Assembly (NCBI RefSeq): GCF_016482685.1 | Contig: NZ_JACYHF010000004.1 | Coordinates: 372,001 to 436,000, forward strand | DNA from: Streptomyces sp. DSM 110735 | Lineage (GTDB): Bacteria > Actinomycetota > Actinomycetes > Streptomycetales > Streptomycetaceae | Direction: 5' to 3' | DNA: 64,000 nucleotides | Part shown: positions 27,227 to 36,424 of the stretch, piece by piece | Layout: the number at the start of each line of letters is the position of its first letter | Numbering within the stretch: position 1 is the first letter of the stretch | Notes under the pieces: generated by a model | Told to the model about the DNA's origin: nothing | Seen by the model: only the letters and a program-made list of their open reading frames with translations | Database searches by the model: none | Translations under genes and position numbers: made by a program

Positions 27227-28521
27227 TCGGGTTTCTCCTCCCGCGCCGCGTTTCCGGCGGGCTCGACCAGCACCGTCACGATCTTGTTCCGGCGTCCGGC
27301 CGCCGCCTCCGCCGTGAGCTTCAGGCGCCGCTCGTCGGGGAGTTCGACCTCGGCCGAGGCGCCCGCGATGGGGACGCGGCCGAGCGCCTTGGCGAGCAGT
27401 CCGCCGACGGTCTCCACGTCCTCGTCGTCGTACTCCTCCAGGCCGTACAGCTCGCCGAGGTCGGTGATGTCCAGGCGGGCGGTGACCCGGTAGCGGCCGT
27501 CGCCCAGCTCCTCGACGGGCGGCAGCTCGCGGTCGTACTCGTCGGTGATCTCGCCGACGATCTCCTCCAGGATGTCCTCGATGGTGACGATGCCCGCCGT
27601 GCCGCCGTACTCGTCGATGACGACGGCGACGTGGTTGCGGTCCTTCTGCATCTCGCGCAGCAGGTCGCCCGCGTTCTTGGTGTCGGGCACGAAGACGGCG
27701 GGGCGCATCGCGGTGGAGACGAGGTCGTTCTCGGCGTCGCGGTTGATGTGCGTCTTGCGGACCAGGTCCTTGAGGTACACGATCCCGACGATGTCGTCCT
27801 CGCTCTCGCCGGTGACCGGGATGCGGGAGAACCCGGAGCGCAGGGCGAGGGTGAGTGCCTGGCGGATGGTCTTGTACCGCTCGATGACGACCAGGTCGGT
27901 GCGCGGCACCATCACCTCGCGCACCAGGGTGTCGCCCAGCTCGAAGACGGAGTGCACCATGCGGCGCTCGTCGTCCTCGATCAGCGACTGCTGCTCCGCG
28001 AGGTCGACCATCGCGCGCAGCTCCGCCTCGGAGGCGAACGGACCGCGCCTGAAGCCCTTGCCGGGGGTGAGCGCGTTGCCGATGAGGATCAGCAGCGAGG
28101 GGATCGGACCCATGATCCTGGCCAGCGGCAGCAGGACGTACGCCGCGACCGTGGCCGTGTTCAGCGGGTGCTGGCGGCCGATGGTGCGCGGGGAGACACC
28201 GACGGCGACGTACGACACGAGCACCATCACCGCGATGGCGATCAGCAGGGCTTCCCAGGTGTCCGGGAACTCCCGCAGGCAGGCGTACGTCACGAGCGCC
28301 GCCGCCGCCATCTCGCAGGCGACGCGGACCAGCAGGGCGACGTTCAGATAGCGGGTGGGGTCGGCGGCGACCTGGGCGAGCTTGGCGCTGCCCCGGCGCC
28401 CTGACTTGACGGCTTCCTCGGCGCGGAAGCTGGAGACACGGGCGAGGCCCGCCTCCGCGCAGGCGGCGAGCCAGGCCACGACGATCAGCGCGACCGCGCC
28501 GATCACGATCTGCGGACTCAT
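27223..28521 (-). CDS. CorC/HlyC-type hemolysin-family membrane protein (DUF21-CBS)
   Basis: Protein of 432 aa. Residues 1-190 are a DUF21 transmembrane domain with three to four helices (IVIGAVALIVVAWLAACAEAGLARVS, ALLIAIAVMVLVSYVAVG). A CBS pair follows (VMVPRTDLVVIERYKTIRQALTLALRSGFSRIPVTG; DRNHVAVVIDEYGGTAGIVTIEDILEEIVGEI), then a C-terminal CorC_HlyC domain (DITDLGELYGLEEYDDEDVETVGGLL). Family members act in Mg2+/Co2+ homeostasis. It lies 9 bp after ybeY and overlaps mmcQ, in one operon with phoH. Confidence 0.92.
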   Translation of the reverse strand: MSPQIVIGAVALIVVAWLAACAEAGLARVSSFRAEEAVKSGRRGSAKLAQVAADPTRYLNVALLVRVACEMAAAALVTYACLREFPDTWEALLIAIAVMVLVSYVAVGVSPRTIGRQHPLNTATVAAYVLLPLARIMGPIPSLLILIGNALTPGKGFRRGPFASEAELRAMVDLAEQQSLIEDDERRMVHSVFELGDTLVREVMVPRTDLVVIERYKTIRQALTLALRSGFSRIPVTGESEDDIVGIVYLKDLVRKTHINRDAENDLVSTAMRPAVFVPDTKNAGDLLREMQKDRNHVAVVIDEYGGTAGIVTIEDILEEIVGEITDEYDRELPPVEELGDGRYRVTARLDITDLGELYGLEEYDDEDVETVGGLLAKALGRVPIAGASAEVELPDERRLKLTAEAAAGRRNKIVTVLVEPAGNAAREEKPE

Positions 28522-28530
28522 GCGCCCCGC

Positions 28531-29028
28531 CTACGAGACGGTCGGCGCCGGGGACGGCCCGGTCATCCCGCGCTCGGCGCGCCAGCCGTCCACGATGGCG
28601 GCCTGGAGCCCGAACATCTCGGCCTTCTCGTCCGGCTCCTCGTGGTCGTAGCCGAGGAGGTGCAGCACGCCGTGGACGGTGAGGAGCTGGAGCTCCTCGT
28701 CCATGGAGTGCTGGGTCGGCGCGTCCTTGCCCTGCTGGGTGGCGACCTCGGGGCAGAGCACGATGTCGCCGAGGAGTCCCTGCGGGGGCTCGTCGTCGTC
28801 CTTGCCCGGCGGACGCAGTTCGTCCATCGGGAAGGACATGACATCCGTCGGCCCCGGCAGGTCCATCCACTGGATGTGGAGCTGCTCCATGGCGTCGGCG
28901 TCCACGACGATCACCGAGAGCTCGGAGAGCGGGTGGATGCGCATCCGCGCGAGCGCGTAGCGGGCGATGTCGAGGATCGCCTGCTCGTCTACCTCGGTGC
29001 CGGACTCGTTGTTGACGTCGATCGACAT
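28531..29028 (-). CDS. ybeY: Endoribonuclease YbeY (16S rRNA maturation)
   Basis: Zinc-dependent RNase of 165 aa needed for 16S rRNA 3' maturation and ribosome quality control. The metal site is [16 protein letters not shown] (H-x3-H-x5-H). [14 protein letters not shown] and [11 protein letters not shown] are further conserved blocks. It lies 12 bp downstream of phoH and 9 bp upstream of corC. The phoH-ybeY-corC-era neighbourhood is a conserved ribosome-maturation group, here interrupted before era by accessory genes. Confidence 0.95.
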   Translation of the reverse strand: MSIDVNNESGTEVDEQAILDIARYALARMRIHPLSELSVIVVDADAMEQLHIQWMDLPGPTDVMSFPMDELRPPGKDDDEPPQGLLGDIVLCPEVATQQGKDAPTQHSMDEELQLLTVHGVLHLLGYDHEEPDEKAEMFGLQAAIVDGWRAERGMTGPSPAPTVS

Positions 29029-29040
29029 GGTCGTGCTGGT

Positions 29041-30111
<1,071 letters not shown>

Positions 30112-30930
30112 GGGCCGGCGCTCAGGGCCTGCGATTCCTCCTCATCACGGCCGCACCCCCAAGGGCGGCCTCGCACTGTCCAGAGTACGACGGGGTCCCG
30201 ACAAGACGGCAGCGTTTTTCCTCCGGTCGGGGGGGCGGGTCCGCTGCCCGGGGCTGGAGACGGTGCTGCCCTCACGGGGGTTCCGCTGCGCGGGGCGTGA
30301 GAGTGGGCTGCCACGAGTGGCCGACGGGCTGCGGGGCTGTCCTCGCGAGGGTGGTTCCGCTGCGCGGGCGGAAACGGCTGTGGAGTGGCGATGGGGTACG
30401 AGGTTGTCCTGGCGGGGGCTCCGGTGCGCAGGGCGCGGAGGTGGCTGCGGGGTTGGTCATGAGATGCGGAGCTGTCCTGCCGGGGGTCCGCCCTGGCAGG
30501 GTCTGCTGCGCGGGGCAGCGGGGCGCGTGCCGCATGACGGTCACCACCATTACGGCTCCGGCCCCAGGGGCCCACTTCCGCCCCGCGGGCTCGGGGCGAT
30601 GAAATGCCGGAGGTGTCCTGGTGGGGCCCTCTGCGCAGAGCCCGCGGGCGGGCCGACGCTGTGGCCGACGCCTCCCCGGCGGTGTCCGCGCGGGGGAACC
30701 GCGCCTGCCGCACGGTCCGGGGGTGGACACGGCTGTGGCCCGGGGGCCACTCCCGCTGCGCGGGCCCGGGTGCCCCGCAGGTCGGGGGTTGGCCGATGGG
30801 GTACGGGAATGGCGGTGCGGCACGGCACACCTGCGGCTCCGCTTCCGCTGCGCGGGTCACGGGTGGCTCTGCGGGCTGAGCCGCGCGCTGAGGACTCGTA
30901 GAAGGGGCGCCCCGCCCGACTCGCCCTGCC
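30112..30930. other. Repeat-rich region without recognisable genes
   Basis: About 820 bp with no convincing ORF. It holds several degenerate copies of a unit near 67 bp with the words TGTCCT, then G-rich sequence, then TCCGCTGCGCGGG; the last word or a close variant recurs near 30284, 30355, 30505, 30770 and 30848. No terminal inverted repeats or transposase remnants were seen. The minus-strand phoH promoter should lie at its left end. Confidence 0.5.
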
Positions 30931-32085
30931 TTACGCCGACCGCCCGAAGCCGATCGTCGGGACCGCTCGGCGCAACGGCCAGGGGCGGTCCAGGTGGGGT
31001 GGGACCAGGGCGTCGAGGAAGGCGTAGCGGTGGAGGGCTGTGGGGTTCTGGGAGGGGAGGGACTGGACCCGGCGCCACCAGGCGCCGATTTCGGACCAGC
31101 CGGGGGCGGAGAGGGAGCCGCCGAATTCCTGGACGGAGAGGGCGGCGGTGAGGCCGGCCAGGGCCAGGCGGTCGGCGAGGGGCCAGCCCGCCAGGGTGGC
31201 TGTCACGAAGCCGGCCACGAAGACGTCGCCCGCGCCGGTGGGGTCCAGTGCCTCGACCTCGATCGCGGGGACCTCGGCCGTCTCCCCCGTGCGGCGGTCC
31301 ACCGCGTAGGCGCCCTCCGCGCCGAGGGTGACCACCGCGAGGGGTACGTGTTCGGTGAGGGCGTGCGCGGCGGCGCGGGGGCAGGTCGCGCCGGTGTACC
31401 GCATCGCCTCCTCCGCGTTGGGCAGGAACGCCTCGCAGTGCTCCAGGTCGGCCAGACCGGCGAGGTCCCACGCGCCGGTGTCGTCCCAGCCCACGTCCGC
31501 GAAGACGCGGGTGCCGCGCCGGGCGGCCTGGGCGATCCAGGGGGCGCGGGTGCCGGGGGTCAGGGAGGCGACGGCGGCGCGGGCGTGCGGCGGGCAGTCG
31601 GGGGCGGGTTCCTCGGGCGGGGGCTCGTGGCCGTGGGAGATCATCGTCCGCTCGCCCTCGTACGCCATGGAGACCGTCACCGGCGAGTGCCACCCCGGCA
31701 CCGTGCGCGACGGCGTGAGGTCGATGCCCTCGCCCCGGGCGAGCGCGTCCCAGCAGTACTCCCCGTAGTGGTCGTCCCCGAAGGCCGCCGCGAGCGACGT
31801 GCGCAGCCCGAGCCGGGCCAGCGCGGCGGCCATGTTGGCGACCCCGCCGGGGCTGGAGCCCATGCCCCGCGCCCACGACTCCGTACCCCGCACCGGCGCC
31901 GAGTCCAGTCCGGTGAACACGATGTCCAGGAACACCGTGCCGGTGAGATACACGTCGAAGGGCGGATCGCCGGGCGCGCGCAGGCCGGCCAGCGGGTCGA
32001 CCTGCGCCTGGTGGCGCGCTGCCTGCGTGAGGTGCTCCGGTTCTCCTCCGGCTTCCTCTCCGGCCATCGCGGGGGACGGGGTCAC
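30931..32085 (-). CDS. PfkB-family carbohydrate kinase
   Basis: Sugar kinase of 384 aa, ribokinase/PfkB fold. GGVANMAAALARLGLRTSLAAAFGDD is the N-terminal signature 1 and ALDPTGAGDVFVAGFVTATLAGW the ATP/anion-hole signature with the catalytic Asp. GTG 32085 has AGGGAG six bases upstream. The gene follows glucarate dehydratase by 111 bp on the same strand and might phosphorylate a sugar acid of the same pathway, though the standard D-glucarate route via KdgD needs no kinase. The ~40-residue N-terminal extension is unusual. Confidence 0.88.
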   Translation of the reverse strand: MTPSPAMAGEEAGGEPEHLTQAARHQAQVDPLAGLRAPGDPPFDVYLTGTVFLDIVFTGLDSAPVRGTESWARGMGSSPGGVANMAAALARLGLRTSLAAAFGDDHYGEYCWDALARGEGIDLTPSRTVPGWHSPVTVSMAYEGERTMISHGHEPPPEEPAPDCPPHARAAVASLTPGTRAPWIAQAARRGTRVFADVGWDDTGAWDLAGLADLEHCEAFLPNAEEAMRYTGATCPRAAAHALTEHVPLAVVTLGAEGAYAVDRRTGETAEVPAIEVEALDPTGAGDVFVAGFVTATLAGWPLADRLALAGLTAALSVQEFGGSLSAPGWSEIGAWWRRVQSLPSQNPTALHRYAFLDALVPPHLDRPWPLRRAVPTIGFGRSA

Positions 32086-32196
32086 GGCTGGCTCCCTGTC
32101 GTGGTGCGGATCTGGCCAGTGTGCACCACGTCGGCCCCGTACCGGGAAGGTCCCGCCACGCCGTCCACCCCGGACGGTGACGCCCCGGACCGCCCC

Positions 32197-33486
32197 TCAC
32201 CAGCGCGGCATCACCGGTGTCCGCCACCCCGGTTCGGCCACCCGCATCGCCGCCGCGTCGTCCCGCTCGCGCAGCCGCCCGTCGTCCTCGGTCCAGCGCC
32301 GATGCAATCGGGCCAGCTCGTCGCGGTCCAACTCGACGCCGAGACCGGGTCGTTCGGAGACCGCGACCCGGCCGTCACGGAACTCGATCCGTTCGGTCAG
32401 CACGTCCTCCGACTGCCACGGATAGTGCGAGTCGCACGCGTGGTGCAGGTTCGGCACGGTCGCCGCGACCTGGGTCATGGCGGCGAGGCTGATGCCGAGG
32501 TGGGTGTTGGAGTGCATGGACACCCCGACCCCGAACGCCGCGCATATCGCCGCGAGATGCCGGGTGTTGCGCAGTCCGCCCCAGTAGTGGTGGTCGGAGA
32601 GGACGACCTGCACGGCGTCGCGCAGGAACGCCTCCCTGATCTCCCCGAAGGTGGTCACGCACATGTTGGTCGCGAGCGGCACCCCGCACCCGGCGGCCAC
32701 CTCGGCCATCGCCGGTGTGCCCAGCGTCGGGTCCTCCAAGTACTCGAGGACGTCCGCGAGTTCGGCTGCCACCTTCAGCGAGGTCGGCACGGACCAGGCG
32801 CCGTTGGGGTCGAGCCGGAGCGGCTGCCCGGGGAACGCCTCGGCGAGGGCGTGGACGGCGGCGACCTCCTGCTCCGGCGGGAAGACGCCGCCCTTGAGCT
32901 TGAAGGAGCTGAACCCGTACCGCTCCGCGAAGAGGCGGGCCTGCGCGACGATCCCCGCCGGGTCCAGCGCGGCACCCCAGTCGTCCGGCTCGTACGGCAC
33001 GCCGTCCGGGTGGGCGCCCCACTTGTAGAACAGGTACGCGCTGTACTCCACCGCGTCCCGCACCCGCCCCCCGAGCAGCGCGTGCACCGGGAGCCCGAGC
33101 GCGCGCCCCTGCGCGTCCAGACAGGCGACCTCGAAGGCGGAGAGCACGGAGAGGCGGAGCTTGTCCGCGCTGCGCACCCCGCGCAGCCCGCCCGCGTCCA
33201 GCGCCCCGCGCACCCGCTCCTCGTCCACGTCGAGCCCGAGACCGAAGAGCGCGTTCACATCCGTGACCGAGCGACCGACGAGCTGCTCGGCCAGCGGGCG
33301 TGCCAGCTCCAGGTAATCGGTGTCCCCGTAGGTCTCCCCGAGCCCGGTCGCCCCGCCCGCCGTGACGACCTCCACGATCAGCCGCGGGGTGTACGGCTGG
33401 TGCACGCCCTGGGCATTGAGCAGCGGCGGGTCGGCCACCAGGACGGGGGTCAACCGGACGTCCACCACGGTCAGTTCGCGGTTCAC
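32197..33486 (-). CDS. Glucarate dehydratase-like enolase-superfamily enzyme
   Basis: Enzyme of 429 aa that should dehydrate D-glucarate (or a related aldarate) to 5-dehydro-4-deoxyglucarate. It has the enolase-superfamily landmarks: FSSFKLKGGVF (KxK base), RLDPNGAWS (metal Asp), YLEDPTLGT (metal Glu), ATNMCVTTFGEI, LSDHHYWGGL and HSNTHLGISLAAM (His of the His/Asp dyad). This pattern matches GlucD rather than galactonate dehydratase. The GTG start overlaps the kdgD stop (GTGA), so the two pathway enzymes are coupled. Confidence 0.88.
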   Translation of the reverse strand: MNRELTVVDVRLTPVLVADPPLLNAQGVHQPYTPRLIVEVVTAGGATGLGETYGDTDYLELARPLAEQLVGRSVTDVNALFGLGLDVDEERVRGALDAGGLRGVRSADKLRLSVLSAFEVACLDAQGRALGLPVHALLGGRVRDAVEYSAYLFYKWGAHPDGVPYEPDDWGAALDPAGIVAQARLFAERYGFSSFKLKGGVFPPEQEVAAVHALAEAFPGQPLRLDPNGAWSVPTSLKVAAELADVLEYLEDPTLGTPAMAEVAAGCGVPLATNMCVTTFGEIREAFLRDAVQVVLSDHHYWGGLRNTRHLAAICAAFGVGVSMHSNTHLGISLAAMTQVAATVPNLHHACDSHYPWQSEDVLTERIEFRDGRVAVSERPGLGVELDRDELARLHRRWTEDDGRLRERDDAAAMRVAEPGWRTPVMPRW

Positions 33487-34430
33487 AGCGCGGCTCCCAC
33501 CAGGTCGAGCCCGGTGGCCAGCAGCTCCCGCAGCACGCCGAGGTCGGCGTCGGAGGGGTCGGTGAGCGGGGCGCGCACGGGTCCGACCCGCTGTCCGCGC
33601 AGCCTCGCCGCCGCCTTGACCAGGGAGACCGCGTACCCGGGCACCCGGTCGCGGAAGTCGGCGAAGGGACCGTAGAACTCCCGGAGCAGCTTCTCGGTGG
33701 TGCCGTGGTCGCCGCCGCGCAGGGCGGTGAAGAAGGCGTCCGCGATCTCGGGGGCGAAGGCGTGCACGGCGGAGGAGTAGGCGGGGACGCCGACGGCGGC
33801 GTAGGCGCGGGCCTGCAGCTCGGCGGTGGCGGCGCCGTTGAAGAAGAGGAAGTCCTCGGGGGCGGCGAGGGTGAGGCGCCTCAGGCGGTCGAGGTCGCCG
33901 TGCCCGTCCTTGAGCCCGATGACCTGGGGGATGCGCGTCAGGCGCCGCAACGACCCGGTGTCGTAGGCGACTTGGCCACGCTGGTAGGTGATCAGCGGGA
34001 GCCGGGTGCGGGCGGCGAGCTGCTCCAGTTGGGCGACGAGACCGGACTGCGGGGCGGCGGTGAGGTAGTGCGGGAGGACCAGGAGGGCGTCGGCTCCTGC
34101 CTCCTCGGCGATCCGGGCGAAGCGGGCGGCCTGCGCCCAGCCGTAGCCGGTCCCGGCGACCACGGGCACGCGTCCGGCCGCCTCCTCGACGGCGAGGGCG
34201 ACGACCTGCCGGTACTCGTCCTCGTCCAGGGAGAAGAACTCGCCCGTGCCGCACGCCGGGAAGAGGGCGCCGGGTCCGGCGGCGAGCCGGGAGGACACAT
34301 GGGCGCGGAAGCCCTCGGGGTCGAGGGTGCCGTCGTCGTGGAAGGCGGTGAGCGGGAAGGACAGCACGCCGTGCGCCATGCCCTCCCGCAGCCGTCGTGC
34401 CACGTTCCGCGGGTCCGGGTCGTCGCTCAT
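33483..34430 (-). CDS. kdgD: 5-dehydro-4-deoxyglucarate dehydratase
   Basis: Class I aldolase-fold enzyme (DHDPS family) of 315 aa that dehydrates and decarboxylates 5-dehydro-4-deoxyglucarate to 2-oxoglutarate semialdehyde. GVLSFPLTAFHDDGTLD starts the barrel, PACGTGEFFSLDEDEYRQVV is the substrate loop, LITYQRG holds the Tyr, and IGLKDGHGDLDR carries the Schiff-base Lys. It is first in an operon with glucarate dehydratase and the PfkB kinase. ATG 34430 was chosen; the mRNA has GGGGAG somewhat upstream. Confidence 0.9.
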   Translation of the reverse strand: MSDDPDPRNVARRLREGMAHGVLSFPLTAFHDDGTLDPEGFRAHVSSRLAAGPGALFPACGTGEFFSLDEDEYRQVVALAVEEAAGRVPVVAGTGYGWAQAARFARIAEEAGADALLVLPHYLTAAPQSGLVAQLEQLAARTRLPLITYQRGQVAYDTGSLRRLTRIPQVIGLKDGHGDLDRLRRLTLAAPEDFLFFNGAATAELQARAYAAVGVPAYSSAVHAFAPEIADAFFTALRGGDHGTTEKLLREFYGPFADFRDRVPGYAVSLVKAAARLRGQRVGPVRAPLTDPSDADLGVLRELLATGLDLVGAAL

Positions 34431-34475
34431 CGGCCACCATCTCCCCTTGTGAATGCCGATCACGTATGAGAACAG

Positions 34476-34505
34476 AGGCTAAGTACACGTACATGACACC
34501 GTCAA
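34476..34505 (-). promoter_or_regulatory. Candidate promoter of the glucarate operon
   Basis: Reading the minus strand, TTGACG (34505-34500) and TAGCCT (34481-34476) are 18 bp apart; start site near 34469. The spacer contains TGTACGTGTACT, a near-palindromic word that could be an operator. Confidence 0.5.
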
Positions 34506-34570
34506 TGGCGCATCGAGGGGCGCGCGACCGGAGTGCGGCAACGGACGGGCGCGCGGGCGCGCACAGCAAA

Positions 34571-34603
34571 GAGCCCCACCCCGCCAGAGACGGGATGGGG
34601 CTC
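34571..34603 (-). terminator. Strong terminator after tRNA-Gly
   Basis: GAGCCCCA plus inner CCCG pair with CGGG plus TGGGGCTC, followed by TTT on the minus strand, starting five bases after the tRNA 3' end. Confidence 0.85.
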
Positions 34604-34608
34604 GATCG

Positions 34609-34678
34609 AGCGCCGGGCAGGCCTTGCACCTGCATTTCCCCGCAGGAAGCGGGGCGTCTTTCCTTGGACCACCAACGC
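34609..34678 (-). tRNA. tRNA-Gly (anticodon UCC), unusual T-loop
   Basis: The 70-nt minus-strand RNA folds into a full cloverleaf. The acceptor GCGTTGG pairs with CCGGCGC (two G-U wobbles); the D arm GTC/GAC encloses CAAGGAAA with G18-G19; the anticodon stem CCCCG/CGGGG encloses CTTCCTG (anticodon TCC); the variable loop is AAAT; the T stem GCAGG/CCTGC encloses TGCAAGG. The discriminator base is U as in other tRNA-Gly. CCA is not encoded. The T-loop has G at position 55 instead of the nearly universal U (pseudouridine). A terminator follows directly. It decodes GGA, a rare Gly codon here. Confidence 0.85.
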
Positions 34679-34857
34679 ACTGTCCGCCACCGGGAGTTCC
34701 GGCGACCGCGACGTGATCAACCATAGCGCATCCACGGTCGTTTGTGATCACCCGAGATCAGAAACCGACCGCCCGCCCGGTCACCCGCCGATCGCCCACC
34801 GGTCACTCGCCCGGAGGAGCGCAGGCAAATACCCGTACTCACACACTCCAAACCATA

Positions 34858-34873
34858 TGTGATCCAGATCACA
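34858..34873. promoter_or_regulatory. Perfect CRP-type palindrome
   Basis: TGTGATCCAGATCACA is a perfect match to TGTGA-N6-TCACA. It sits 136 bp before the MFS start in a locally AT-richer gap (34679-35008). Streptomyces has a cAMP receptor protein that binds such sites. The rest of this 330-bp gap shows no gene. Confidence 0.55.
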
Positions 34874-35008
34874 GGCACTCAACTTCTGCTCGAAACCACG
34901 TGCTTGATACAACTTGCTCGCGCCCTCCCGTCCCCCGGACCACCGGCGCCTCTCTCCCCCCTTTCGCATCCTTTCGAGCTGTCGCTCTCGCCTGCCCTGG
35001 GAACGCCC

Positions 35009-36424
35009 GTGTCCGCCCCCCGCACCACCCCCTGGCCCCTCGTCGCCCTTTTCACGGCCGGGTATCTCGCGCCGTATCTGCTGCCCACCACCGTCGGCAG
35101 ACTCGACGCCGGACTTCCGCTCACCGCCACCGAGGCAGGCGCCACCGGCAGCGCCCTGCTGCTGAGTTCCGCCACCGCCGGCTTCCTGCTGGCGGCGCGC
35201 GGCGGACGGGCCGGGGCGCGCACCCTCGCCCGCGTCGGGCTCACCCTCGCCGTCCTCGGTTACGGCACCGCCGCCCTGACCGGCTCGGTCCCGGCGGTCG
35301 TCGCGGGCGTGCTCGTCGGCGGACTCGGCTCGGGTACCGCCACGGCCGTCGCCGCGAGCGGCATAGCGGGGCGCACCGACCCGCACCGGGTCACCACGCT
35401 CGGACTGCTCACCGTCTCCGCCCTCGCGGGCACCCTCTACCTGACGATCCCGCACCTCGGTCCGGGCCACGGTCTGCCGCTCGCCGCGATCGCCCTGACC
35501 GCGCTGGCGGTCCTCCCCCTCACCGGGCGCCTGGACACCCATGCGGCCACCCCCACGTCGACCACCGGGCACACCCCGCTCCCCCACCGGGGCACCGGGC
35601 TGCTGCTGGCCGCCGCCATGCCCTGCTGGTCCCTCGCGCAGAACTCCCTGTGGGGGGTCAGCGGGCGGATCGGGCTGACCCAGGCGCATCTGACCGAGGT
35701 CACCGTCGGCGCGGTGTTCGCCGCCGCGCTCGGCGCCGGACTGCTCGGCGTCCTCGGCGCGGGCGCGCTCGGTCCGCGCATGGGCCGGGCGGTGCCGATC
35801 GGCGTCGGTACGGTGCTCATCGCGGTCTGCGTCGTACTCAGCGCGTCGGCCTCGGGGCCGGTGTCGTTCGCGGGCGGGGAGATCGCCTGGAACGCCTGCT
35901 ACCCGCTCGTGCTGTCGTACGTCATCGGACTCGCCGCCTCCCTCGACCCGCGCGGGCGCTGGGCGGTGCTGGTCGGCTCGGCGGGCTCGCTCGGCACGGC
36001 GGCCGGACCGCTGGCGGGCAGTCTGCTGTCGGCGTGGGCGGGCTACCCGGCGATGGGCCGGATACTCGCCGTCGTCCTGCTGGTGTCAGCGGTGCCGATG
36101 ACGGCCGCGGCCCTGCGCGCGACCGCCCCGGCCCGCCGGACCACCCGGATCGCGGACCTGCCGGTGGTGGAGATCCCGCTGGCGGAACTCCCGCACGCGG
36201 AAACCTCCCTCACGGGCACCTCTCTCGCGGAGATCTCCCTCACCGAGGTCCCCCTCACCGAGGTCTCCCTCGCGGAGGTCTCGCTGGCGGAGGTGGCGCT
36301 GGCGGAGATCCCCCTCGTGGAGATCCCCGCCCTGGAGCCCCTCCTCGCGGAGACGGCGCCCGGTCTCCCGGTCCGCGCGCTCCCGGGTCACTCGAACTCG
36401 TACGCCTCCACCTCGGCGAGGTAA
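35009..36424 (+). CDS. MFS transporter with C-terminal pentapeptide-repeat tail
   Basis: Twelve-helix permease of about 471 aa (WPLVALFTAGYLAPYLLPTTVGRLDAGL at helix 1, VLVGGLGSGTATAVAASGIAGRTDP near the helix 4 region). From about residue 390 a hydrophilic tail of five-residue repeats follows (SLAEI, SLTEV, PLTEV, SLAEV, SLAEV, ALAEI, PLVEI), encoded by 15-bp near-repeats. Such tails form a right-handed beta helix in pentapeptide-repeat proteins; its role here is unknown. GTG 35009 is preferred; the frame is open upstream without homology. Its last 37 bp overlap the convergent adenine deaminase. Confidence 0.75.
   Translation: MSAPRTTPWPLVALFTAGYLAPYLLPTTVGRLDAGLPLTATEAGATGSALLLSSATAGFLLAARGGRAGARTLARVGLTLAVLGYGTAALTGSVPAVVAGVLVGGLGSGTATAVAASGIAGRTDPHRVTTLGLLTVSALAGTLYLTIPHLGPGHGLPLAAIALTALAVLPLTGRLDTHAATPTSTTGHTPLPHRGTGLLLAAAMPCWSLAQNSLWGVSGRIGLTQAHLTEVTVGAVFAAALGAGLLGVLGAGALGPRMGRAVPIGVGTVLIAVCVVLSASASGPVSFAGGEIAWNACYPLVLSYVIGLAASLDPRGRWAVLVGSAGSLGTAAGPLAGSLLSAWAGYPAMGRILAVVLLVSAVPMTAAALRATAPARRTTRIADLPVVEIPLAELPHAETSLTGTSLAEISLTEVPLTEVSLAEVSLAEVALAEIPLVEIPALEPLLAETAPGLPVRALPGHSNSYASTSAR
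36160..36360 (+). repeat. 15-bp coding repeats (pentapeptide tail)
   Basis: Tandem near-copies of a 15-base unit close to CTCACCGAGGTCTCC and CTGGCGGAGGTC encode the [AST]LxE[IV] pentapeptides of the MFS tail. The array could vary in length by recombination. Confidence 0.65.
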
